Source: Sphingobacteriales bacterium
GTDB lineage: Bacteria; Bacteroidota; Bacteroidia; Chitinophagales; Chitinophagaceae
NCBI GenBank assembly: GCA_024640465.1
Contig: JAHEEX010000004.1
Location: forward strand, 1 to 50,151
Direction of reading: 5' to 3'
DNA: 50,151 bases
Shown here: positions 44,001 to 50,151 of the stretch, in pieces
Numbering within the stretch: the stretch's first letter is position 1
Layout of the letters: each line of letters opens with the position of its first letter
Notes under the pieces: generated by a model
Seen by the model: the letters and a program-made list of their open reading frames with translations, nothing else
The model's database searches: none
Told to the model about the DNA's origin: nothing
Translations under genes and position numbers: made by a program

Positions 44001-44519
44001 CTAAATGATTGGACGTTGAAAGGCCGGTATAATATCGGAAAAAAATTCACCATCGATATGATTGCCCGGAAAATTGTTAATGGACTGTCTACACCAGAGT
44101 TTAATAACAGGAATTATAAAGTGGAAGGAAAATCATTTGAACCAAGATTTACTTATACAAAGGGGACTGTATTCAGGATACAGGCAGGGTACATTATGGA
44201 CAACAAAAACAATACTACCGGAACCGAAAAATCCACAACCAATTCGTTCAATACAGAAGCGAAGTATAATGTATTGTCAAACACTTCTCTCACTGCCCGG
44301 TTTACCTACAGTCAGATAGATTATAATGCATCTCCTAATACTACGGTTTCTTATGTTATGCTGGAAGGCCTGCTTCCAGGTAAAAATTTTCTATGGACAT
44401 TAGACCTCACACAGCGACTGACATCTTTCCTTGAACTAAACTTTCAGTACGAAGGCCGTAAATCCGGAACTTCAGGTATTGTTCATATAGGCCGTGCACA
44501 AATCAGAGCGCTTTTTTAA
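41049..44519 (+). CDS. very large outer-membrane beta-barrel protein, SprA-like in part
   Basis: A 1156-residue exported protein with the TTG at 41049 as proposed start, giving the signal [21 protein letters not shown]; the ATG at 41010 would put 13 extra residues in front and overlaps a -7 box. The N-terminal third contains [32 protein letters not shown], and [21 protein letters not shown], a pattern I associate with repeats in SprA-type translocon proteins and a group of unnamed Bacteroidota barrels. The rest is a long run of amphipathic beta strands ending RAQIRALF, as an outer-membrane barrel should. There is no plug domain or TonB box. It is about half the length of SprA, so it is not that protein. 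A role in outer-membrane transport or structure is inferred only. Confidence 0.75.
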   Translation: [1156 protein letters not shown]

Positions 44520-44520
44520 A

Positions 44521-44615
44521 AGTGGAAAATCGAAAGTCGAAAATGGAAAGTGGAAAGGCAGTCGCCAGTCAACAATCGCCAGTCACCAGTCACCAGTCAA
44601 CAGTCACCAGTCACC
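44521..44615 (+). repeat. two adjoining 7-nt repeat arrays, 13 units
   Basis: Directly after the barrel gene stop: AGTGGAA, AATCGAA, AGTCGAA, AATGGAA, AGTGGAA (44521-44555), a 4-nt joint, then AGTCGCC, AGTCAAC, AATCGCC, AGTCACC twice, AGTCAAC and AGTCACC twice (44560-44615). Register is strict within each block. The first block matches, in inverted orientation, part of the 60-bp repeat at 44724. Confidence 0.9.
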
Positions 44616-44723
44616 AAAAACAGCCCTGATTAATAGTAAACTGGTTTAAAAAAAGACTAACAAAAATGAAAAGCAATATCAAATATCCAATTTGAAATCA
44701 AGCATTTTTTCCTTTCTAAACTT

Positions 44724-44896
44724 CCTGGCTGTTTCTGCATTTTATTTTCTCTTTTCGATTTTCCACTTTCGATTTCTCTCTCGCCTGGCTGTTTCTGCAT
44801 TTTATTTTCTCTTTTCGATTTTCCACTTTCGATTTCTCTCTCGCCTGGCTGTTTCTGCATTTTATTTTCGCTTTTCGATTTTCCACTTTCGATTTC
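44724..44896 (-). repeat. 60-bp tandem repeat, nearly three copies
   Basis: The period is exactly 60 nt: 44724-44783, 44784-44843, and a partial copy 44844-44896 with one substitution. On the minus strand each copy contains heptads such as AGTGGAA, AATCGAA and AAGAGAA, the same units as the plus array at 44521, so the whole 432-nt spacer is a large inverted structure. The period is a multiple of three, so frames stay open on both strands; I do not regard these as genes. Between 44616 and 44723 I see nothing specific. Confidence 0.92.
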
Positions 44897-44898
44897 AC

Positions 44899-44927
44899 AA
44901 AAAAAAGCCGGACATTTCTGCCCGGCT
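44899..44927 (-). terminator. terminator of the coiled-coil protein gene
   Basis: AGCCGG (44906-44911) pairs with CCGGCT (44922-44927). The A-run at 44899-44906 gives a U-tract on the minus strand, 24 nt after the stop of the gene at 44952. Confidence 0.8.
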
Positions 44928-44951
44928 ACTTAGTATTCTTATATTTTCAGA

Positions 44952-45932
44952 TTAGCTGAACAAGCCACCTTTTTTCAGGGCAACTGTGTTTTCACCGATT
45001 TTGAAACCATTGTTATATACTTCTACTTTGTAATTACCCGGAACATATTTATCAGCTTGTTGCAGATCAAAGCTTACATTCTTCTTAACACCCTGTTCGT
45101 AATTAACGGATACTTTATTTGTGAATTGTTTTTCACCATCTTTACGTGTAGTGAATGTACCAGAATTAAGGCCTTGCTCACTCACAACTTTGCCAGCCGG
45201 ATCAGTTACAACAATGTACAGGTCTTTGGTGCCACTTGGCGTGATCAGGTTCTCGTCCAGATCAAAAGAGATCCTGAATTTATCAGCACGCTTAGCAGTG
45301 CTGGTAGATTTTTCTTTACCACTGCCTTTTACATTAACAGCGTTGATCTTAAAGCTTGAAGCATGGAGTGTAGAACCTATATCTACTTTTTCTTCAGCAG
45401 CTTTCTTTTCATTTGTAGTGGTTGCGAGGTTGGTTTCCAGTTCAGCTTTCTGGGTAGTCAGGGCAGCTTTGTCCTGGGTCAGTTGCTGATTTTCGCCTTG
45501 TAAGCGCTGGATTTCCTGCAGGTAACCATCAATTTTACCATTTAATTCGCTGATAAGCTGACGGGCTTCTTTCAGATCAGCTGCAGTTGCATTTTGTTTG
45601 CCAACCAAAGTTTTGATACGGTTTTTCAGGTCATACATTTCTTTGTCTTTGGTCTTAACCAGGCTGTCCAGGCGCGCGTTGCTGCTGGTCATGCCATCCA
45701 GACGAAGAAGAGCATCTTCATATTCTTTCTGAACCATATTCTTGGAAGAATCAAGTGCAGCATACTGAACATCTTTTTGCTGAATCACTTCTTTGGTTCT
45801 GCTTTTGTCATAAATAATATAGCCCCAGGTACCCAGTAAAGCGGCAATCAGGACACCATAGATCAGGCCCCTGTTGTCTTTTTTAGGTTCTTGTGCAGGA
45901 GGCGTTGCGGAAGGATAATTTGCGGAACTCAT
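44952..45932 (-). CDS. membrane-anchored coiled-coil protein
   Basis: A 326-residue protein, start at 45932 (MSSANYPSATPPAQEPKK); the frame is open upstream to 46046 but that part has no protein-like character. A short Pro-rich cytoplasmic segment is followed by one membrane helix (about residues 23-42, GLIYGVLIAALLGTWGYIIY), then a long coiled coil (about 50-190, with heptads such as LISELNGKIDGYLQEIQRLQGENQQL) and a C-terminal beta-rich domain of about 130 residues (FRISFDLDENLITPSG, YIVVTDPAGKVV, YKVEVYNNGFKIGENTV). The layout suggests a periplasmic spacer and ligand- or partner-binding head. I know similar proteins only as hypothetical ones from this group. Confidence 0.8.
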   Translation of the reverse strand: MSSANYPSATPPAQEPKKDNRGLIYGVLIAALLGTWGYIIYDKSRTKEVIQQKDVQYAALDSSKNMVQKEYEDALLRLDGMTSSNARLDSLVKTKDKEMYDLKNRIKTLVGKQNATAADLKEARQLISELNGKIDGYLQEIQRLQGENQQLTQDKAALTTQKAELETNLATTTNEKKAAEEKVDIGSTLHASSFKINAVNVKGSGKEKSTSTAKRADKFRISFDLDENLITPSGTKDLYIVVTDPAGKVVSEQGLNSGTFTTRKDGEKQFTNKVSVNYEQGVKKNVSFDLQQADKYVPGNYKVEVYNNGFKIGENTVALKKGGLFS

Positions 45933-46467
45933 AATGTGGGTTTTAATATTAAAGTTGGTTATAAAAGCATTTTTGATAAACTGGTTTCTGGCACAGATCA
46001 AACCCTCATCTACTTCGAAACTTTGTCCTGACTCATTCATTATCAATTCTTACAGAAGTATGAAGAGCCTCTGGAAGCCCTAGATTTCCAAAACCGTGCC
46101 AGAAAATGTTAGTGAAGATGATTTTTGTCATAAACAGGTTGCTAATATGGGTTTCCTTGCCCTGTATTTCTTGCCCAAATATGCATAAAACCTGCATTTC
46201 GGGCGATTTCAGAAATGTATACATGGGCAAAGGTAGAATGGACGATTTTTTTTAAAAACGGCCGCTTTTTTGATTTGAAAGCAATTTTTTTGCTGTTTTA
46301 CACTTAAAGACCGGGTTTATGATAAAGTAGTGAAATATTTAATTTGTGTATAAAGCTTTATGAATTTGCCCGTCTTGGCATCAAAAATTAACTTCGTTGC
46401 TTATTAGGCATTTTGCCTGAATTACCTTCTTCTTTTTTGTCTTTTACACGTATCAAATGGTTAAAAA
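45933..46467. other. 535-nt gene-free region between divergent genes
   Basis: No credible gene is seen. A minus-strand -7 box TACCTTTG lies at 46228-46235, nearly 300 nt before the coiled-coil gene, so that gene may have a long leader. An imperfect hairpin (GCCCAAATATGCA with TGCATTTCGGGC, about 46172-46206) lies just downstream of that box, and a small hairpin AGGCA-TTT-TGCCT at 46406-46418 precedes holA. A 65-codon minus frame (46033-46230) starts 1-2 codons after the box and has no recognisable features. Confidence 0.4.
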
Positions 46468-47463
46468 GTGATAGAAAAAATCATCAATGACTGGAAAAAA
46501 CAGAAATTCAGGCCCATATACTGGCTTGAAGGGGAAGAGGAATATTACATTGATGAAGTAATGAAGTACGCGGAGCACCACATACTGAATGAGCAGGAGG
46601 CAGGCTTTAACCTAACTGTATTTTACGGAAAAGATGCCCAATGGCCGGAAGTACTGAATGCATGCAGGCGTTATCCCATGTTTGCAGACAAACAGGTTGT
46701 CTTACTTAAGGAGGCCCAGCAGATGAAGGATATCGAAAAACTTGAATCCTATATAGAACACCCACTTGATTCAACCATATTTGTGGTTTCATATAAAGAT
46801 AAAAAAGTTGATGGCAGAAGTAAACTGGCCAAAATACTGAAACAGAAGGGCGAAATGGTTACCACTAAAAAGATGTACGATAACCAGTTGCCCGACTGGA
46901 CCAATAACCATGTGCAGTCCCTGGGGTATACGATCAGCCAGAAAGCATTGATGTTATTGATTGATCATATTGGCAACGACCTGAGCAGGCTGGTGAACGA
47001 AATAGATAAAATACTGGTGAATTTACAAGGCCGTAAAAACATCACGGAAGATGACATTGAACAATTTGTTGGTATAAGTAAAGAATATAATGTTTTTGAA
47101 CTTCAGGCTGCGATGGCACAAAAGGACCTGTACAAGGCTATGCGCATTATTACATATTTTGAAGCCAATCCCAAAGCTGGCCCAATTCAATTGATCCTGC
47201 CCTCCTTGTACAGCTTTTTCAGTAAAGTGTATATGCTGTATGGTATTGATGCCAAAGATGAAAAAGCGGCAGCATCTACATTGAGCGTATCCCCGTTTTT
47301 TATAAAAGATTATTTATCCGCCGCACGTAAATACGATTATAACGGGGTAACTCAGGCGCTTTTATTGTTGCATCACTATAACCTCCGGAGTGTGGGTGTA
47401 GGAGATACAGGCACTTCAGATGCCGGCCTGTTGAAAGAGTTAGTGGTTAAGATGATGAATTAA
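46468..47463 (+). CDS. holA: DNA polymerase III subunit delta
   Basis: A 331-residue clamp-loader subunit starting at GTG. Family marks: FRPIYWLEGEEEYYIDEV at the start (the LxGEExxxxxE segment), VVLLKEAQQMKD, and a middle domain with LIDHIGNDLSRLVNEIDKI and ITEDDIEQFVGISKEYNVFELQAAMAQKD, typical of delta. It opens the beta clamp for loading at primed DNA, serving the polymerase encoded by dnaE at 737. It converges with ribF with only 4 nt between the stop codons, so transcripts probably overlap. Confidence 0.95.
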   Translation: MIEKIINDWKKQKFRPIYWLEGEEEYYIDEVMKYAEHHILNEQEAGFNLTVFYGKDAQWPEVLNACRRYPMFADKQVVLLKEAQQMKDIEKLESYIEHPLDSTIFVVSYKDKKVDGRSKLAKILKQKGEMVTTKKMYDNQLPDWTNNHVQSLGYTISQKALMLLIDHIGNDLSRLVNEIDKILVNLQGRKNITEDDIEQFVGISKEYNVFELQAAMAQKDLYKAMRIITYFEANPKAGPIQLILPSLYSFFSKVYMLYGIDAKDEKAAASTLSVSPFFIKDYLSAARKYDYNGVTQALLLLHHYNLRSVGVGDTGTSDAGLLKELVVKMMN

Positions 47464-47467
47464 TGTA

Positions 47468-48409
47468 TCAAAGCAAGATTTCCAGCGCATCTTTGCGATC
47501 CTTTTCCAATTGGGCCTTCAAAAATTCAATGCCCTCAAATTTTTGTTCGTCTCTGATTCTTTGGATGACGGAAACCTGGATGAACTTTCCATAGATGTCT
47601 TCATTGAAATCAAAGAGGTGAACTTCGATACTGTGATGTAGACCATCCACCGTTGGCCGAAAGCCAATATTCATCATACCCTGCTTATGCATGTATTGTC
47701 CTTTATGATCGGTAAAGGATACTTGTACGGCATAAACACCATTCGCAGGCGTTAATTTATCCGCATTGGTGAGTCGGAGGTTTGCAGTGGGATATCCGAT
47801 AGTTCTGCCTCTTTTATCACCATGTATAACTTCTCCTTCAAAAAAATACGGATATCCCAGGAAATCATTTGCTGTTTTAATATCGCCTTTGCTTAATGCT
47901 TCCCTGATCCTGGTTGAACTGACGGTCACTTCATTTAATACCTTTTCGTCTATTTCCTTTACGATATATTGATATTGTGGGGCCAGTTCATCCATCAAAT
48001 GATAATCACCCCGGCGATCTTTACCAAAGCGGTGGTCATAGCCAATAATAATTGTATGCGGATGAAAATATTTAACCAGGAAGTCCTTAATGTAAACTGC
48101 GGGATCAAGTTCCGCAAATGCTTCCGTAAAAGGAATAACAACAAGGTGGTCTATTCCGGCTTCTTCCAGCAATAAGGTCCTTTCAGCCATAGTTGTCAGC
48201 AGGAACAGTTTTCCGGACCTGGAACCGATAATTTTCCGTGGATGGGGATGAAATGTGATGATCACGGTTTCACCGCCAATGGCAAGCGCTTCGCTTTTCA
48301 TCTGGTCGATGATCAATTGATGGCCTTTATGCACACCGTCAAATGTGCCAATGGTAACAACGGCATTTCGGAATACAGGTAAATGATCTGTTTGCTGGTG
48401 TACTTGCAT
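47468..48409 (-). CDS. ribF: bifunctional riboflavin kinase / FAD synthetase
   Basis: A 313-residue enzyme. The N-terminal nucleotidyltransferase has IGTFDGVHKGH (His27 and His30 of the HxGH-like site) and TFHPHPRKIIG, then VSSTRIREALSKGD (the ISSTxIR motif). The C-terminal riboflavin-kinase domain starts near GEVIHGDKRGRTIGYPTANLRL and has GVYAVQVSF and NIGFRPTVDG. It makes FMN and FAD from riboflavin, supplying flavin to SdhA among others. Confidence 0.96.
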   Translation of the reverse strand: MQVHQQTDHLPVFRNAVVTIGTFDGVHKGHQLIIDQMKSEALAIGGETVIITFHPHPRKIIGSRSGKLFLLTTMAERTLLLEEAGIDHLVVIPFTEAFAELDPAVYIKDFLVKYFHPHTIIIGYDHRFGKDRRGDYHLMDELAPQYQYIVKEIDEKVLNEVTVSSTRIREALSKGDIKTANDFLGYPYFFEGEVIHGDKRGRTIGYPTANLRLTNADKLTPANGVYAVQVSFTDHKGQYMHKQGMMNIGFRPTVDGLHHSIEVHLFDFNEDIYGKFIQVSVIQRIRDEQKFEGIEFLKAQLEKDRKDALEILL

Positions 48410-48420
48410 ATTCAGGCGGG

Positions 48421-48428
48421 CAAAATTA
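48421..48428 (-). promoter_or_regulatory. -7 box of the ribF promoter
   Basis: The minus strand reads TAATTTTG, an exact TAnnTTTG, only 11 nt before the ribF ATG. Transcription would start about 4-5 nt before the start codon, suggesting an almost leaderless mRNA. Confidence 0.5.
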
Positions 48429-48596
48429 ATACAAATTCATTGATCCATATGTTGTATTCATATTGAAGTTAGTTTAAATGCCATTAACAGGTTGTATGGG
48501 GACGGTTTATCTGTTTTTAGACCTATCGGAAATTGCCGTAAAAATTTATTTAGATGCTTTTTATCTCCTTTAAGCTGTCGTTTGTCTACTATTCAA

Positions 48597-48625
48597 ATCA
48601 GGCATTTGAAAGCCTGATATTTTCG
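48597..48625 (+). promoter_or_regulatory. inverted repeat next to a -7-like box before the first PKD lipoprotein
   Basis: ATCAGGC (48597-48603) pairs with GCCTGAT (48612-48618) around an 8-nt loop. TATTTTCG (48618-48625) abuts it and differs from TAnnTTTG by one base, and resembles the TACCTTCG before the T9SS paralog at 8843. The ATG is at 48657. The rest of the 247-nt gap from 48410 shows nothing else. Confidence 0.4.
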
Positions 48626-48656
48626 TAATCGAGTTTAATTTTATAATATATGTCTG

Positions 48657-49376
48657 ATGAAAAATACTCCACTATTCATTTTTATGCCAATTTATTTTTT
48701 GGTTTTTTTTATAAGTTGTCAGAAAGAGAAAGTCATTCCGATTCCTGATAAACAGGAATATATTACTAAACCGCCCGAGGTCATTGCGGATGCTGATCGA
48801 TTTGTTAGTTCAAAATACCCTTTTACAAATTTACAAATCATACAGGCAGATGGAACAACTGTAAAATGGGTTAAGAACTGGACTGTTCAATGGACATGCG
48901 CAAAGAAACCTGCCGGAGCACCTGATCCTGTAATTTTGCAACCACAGGAAGATGGAACTCCGGTAAATGGTTTAGTGCTTGGCGAATACGAATTCAGGGT
49001 AGAGTTAAAGAATTCAAAAGGAGTGAGTGGGGGTGCGGTATATGTAACTGTAGTGGAAGATACCATGTCTGGCAAAACCCTCGTTTTTGACCAGGTTCCC
49101 TGGATAAATTGGCAGCCATATTGTTCGTTCCCGGATTGCAACAGTACTTATGTACCAGGGCTTATTATAGAAGGTAAGCCATTTTCATTTATCCGAAAAC
49201 CGGGTCAGATTGAGATCAATGTTGATCCGGGTATTTCGGCGCAGGGACTTAATATAAGCTATGGCATAGCATCCATTGATAATTTTCAAATCCTGTCCAT
49301 TGTAGCCTCAGGTGAAACTTCAGTATTGCAACTACTTGAAGGGAAAAAAGCAACAGTTACTATTAAGTTCCCTTAA
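48657..49376 (+). CDS. PKD-like lipoprotein, paralog 1
   Basis: A 239-residue lipoprotein (signal with lipobox FFISC, Cys21). After a short Pro/Lys-rich linker, residues about 45-135 look like a PKD/Ig-like domain (VKWVKNWTVQWTCAKKPAG, LGEYEFRVELKNSKG, AVYVTVVED). The C-terminal half begins MSGKTLVFDQVPWINWQ and is beta-rich with a Cys pair (YCSFPDCNSTY). It belongs on the outer membrane or cell surface, as a binding or structural domain. A homologous gene follows after 282 nt. Function not recognised. Confidence 0.78.
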   Translation: MKNTPLFIFMPIYFLVFFISCQKEKVIPIPDKQEYITKPPEVIADADRFVSSKYPFTNLQIIQADGTTVKWVKNWTVQWTCAKKPAGAPDPVILQPQEDGTPVNGLVLGEYEFRVELKNSKGVSGGAVYVTVVEDTMSGKTLVFDQVPWINWQPYCSFPDCNSTYVPGLIIEGKPFSFIRKPGQIEINVDPGISAQGLNISYGIASIDNFQILSIVASGETSVLQLLEGKKATVTIKFP

Positions 49377-49590
49377 CCGTGCAGGGGAAAAGGATTTAAT
49401 GTAAGGTTAGCAAAATGAATATTTTTTGCATATTTATTTCAGCCATGATCAACATCCGGAGTATAGGGTTTATTTGATTGAAATATATTAGTGGGGAATC
49501 AGAAACATCGATTACATTGACTTTCAGGAAGATATTTGCTTGATTTAATTTTCTGTCTTATAAAAATGAAGTGATTTTTAAATGCCAATA

Positions 49591-49624
49591 TTTGACCAAA
49601 AGCGCTGGTAAAATTGTATTTTTG
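49591..49624 (+). promoter_or_regulatory. promoter of the second PKD-like lipoprotein
   Basis: TTTG (49591-49594) and TATTTTTG (49617-49624, exact TAnnTTTG) are 22 nt apart. The ATG at 49659 follows 34 nt after the -7 box. The gap from 49377 to 49590 shows nothing else I can name. Confidence 0.65.
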
Positions 49625-49658
49625 CATTTTATCAGAGTGTACCAAATAAGTTGTTTAA

Positions 49659-50151
49659 ATGAATTCAGGCAAAATCAGCAGAAAAATAAAGGGCTTCATT
49701 TTTATACATATATTTTGTACGCTAATAGTATCCTGCAGTAAGGATGCCCCTTTTGGTATTATACAAAATGAAATTGCTCCTCCTCCTATTTCTGCCGGGA
49801 AGGACAAGTTTGTAAGTTCTAATCAGGATACATTGACTTTTACCACTGTAAGCAGTTCAGCCGAGGTACTCACGCCTGCCAATTTTAAATTCAGCTGGAC
49901 TAATATTCAAAAACCATCAGGTGCAAAGGATCCCGTAATTGTAAATCCGGGAAGTTATGAAACGGTTATTTATGGAATGGTTCCCGGTGAGTATCAGTTC
50001 CAGGTAGAAGCTTCCAATAAAAAAGGTTCCAAAAAAGATGTTGTTGCTGTAACAGTAGTGCCGGATACACTTTCCGGTAAAACAATTTACATCGACGGAC
50101 TTACCTGGAATATCATCAATGTTCCTCTATTCCCGGGATCAACTGCTTCTA
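49659..50151 (+). CDS. PKD-like lipoprotein, paralog 2 (cut by the window end)
   Basis: An open frame from ATG 49659 to the window end gives 164 residues without stop. The signal peptide has a lipobox LIVSC (Cys26). The mature part parallels the previous protein: DKFVSSNQ against DRFVSSKY, KPSGAKDPVIVNPGSYE against KPAGAPDPVILQPQED, PGEYQFQVEASNKKG against LGEYEFRVELKNSKG, and VVPDTLSGKTIYIDGLTWN against VVEDTMSGKTLVFDQVPWI. So it is a tandem duplicate with a PKD-like domain and the start of the same C-terminal domain. Its own promoter lies before it. Confidence 0.8.
   Translation, partial: MNSGKISRKIKGFIFIHIFCTLIVSCSKDAPFGIIQNEIAPPPISAGKDKFVSSNQDTLTFTTVSSSAEVLTPANFKFSWTNIQKPSGAKDPVIVNPGSYETVIYGMVPGEYQFQVEASNKKGSKKDVVAVTVVPDTLSGKTIYIDGLTWNIINVPLFPGSTAS

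Noticed and set aside
41010-44519. TonB-dependent receptor
   Set aside because: No plug domain or TonB box is visible in the N-terminal region.
44724-44896. Possible CRISPR array
   Set aside because: The copies are contiguous with no unique spacers, and no cas gene is near.
44657-44955. Open frames on both strands with 20-residue repeats
   Set aside because: They arise because the 60-bp repeat is a multiple of three; no signal, start context or family is visible.
46033-46230. 65-codon minus-strand frame
   Set aside because: It starts just after a -7 box but has no protein-like composition or motif; treated as leader sequence.
1-50151. tRNA genes and insertion sequences
   Set aside because: No T-loop GGTTCGAATCC-like segment with acceptor pairing and no transposase frame was found by eye.

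Overview
The window reads as a chromosome segment of a Bacteroidota bacterium, most likely in or near the Chitinophagaceae. The grounds are: several upstream regions with the Bacteroidota -7 box TAnnTTTG and no clear Shine-Dalgarno sequences; two secreted proteins with C-terminal type IX secretion (T9SS) sorting domains; many lipoproteins and outer-membrane beta-barrels; and a three-gene sdhC-sdhA-sdhB set of the type-B (single cytochrome b) kind. I see no rRNA, tRNA, CRISPR array, transposase, integrase or prophage gene.

Layout. 1-7 kb: end of a TylF-type O-methyltransferase, then thioredoxin and DnaE (minus), an NlpC/P60 lipoprotein (plus) and an M1 aminopeptidase (minus). 7-12.4 kb: an orphan oligopeptide-binding lipoprotein, two tandem paralogous T9SS cargo proteins with conserved upstream regions, and lipoprotein MsrA. 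12.5-22.8 kb: a Smr-less MutS2, then a possible glycan module (PQQ dehydrogenase with an inserted cytochrome c, GH95 and GH29 alpha-L-fucosidases), a DUF6526 protein and an M28 peptidase. 22.8-24.7 kb (minus): DoxX, acyl-CoA thioesterase, esterase. 24.9-31.3 kb: a 1014-residue TPR protein with a beta-barrel partner, an HU-like protein with a membrane anchor, and a methyltransferase. 31.4-35.5 kb: CtpA protease, then a BadF-type sugar kinase and MurQ (peptidoglycan recycling) and an unknown protein. 35.5-39.5 kb: sdhCAB. 39.5-44.5 kb: a Tat-exported Gfo/Idh/MocA oxidoreductase and a 1156-residue SprA-like beta-barrel. 45-50 kb: a membrane-anchored coiled-coil protein, HolA, RibF, and two tandem PKD-like lipoproteins, the second cut by the window end.

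The signal I find most interesting is not a gene. Many spacers carry short-period repeats. One class has a strict 7-nt period and units of the form AGnnnnn (for example AGTCACC, AGTCGGG, AGAGGTT, AGTTGTT, AGATATT, AGTGGAA). These arrays run in the sense direction from the 3' end of the upstream gene, and several start inside the stop codon itself (the AG of TAG). Where two genes converge, each can carry an array of the same unit family in its own sense, so the spacer becomes a long inverted repeat. A second class (TAACCGCAAAG-like) also begins exactly at TAA stop codons in two places. The unit sequence differs from locus to locus while period and placement are kept.

Functional calls are from motif recognition by eye; no database search was run. 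Start codons were moved inward where a signal peptide, lipobox or promoter box made a downstream start clearly better.
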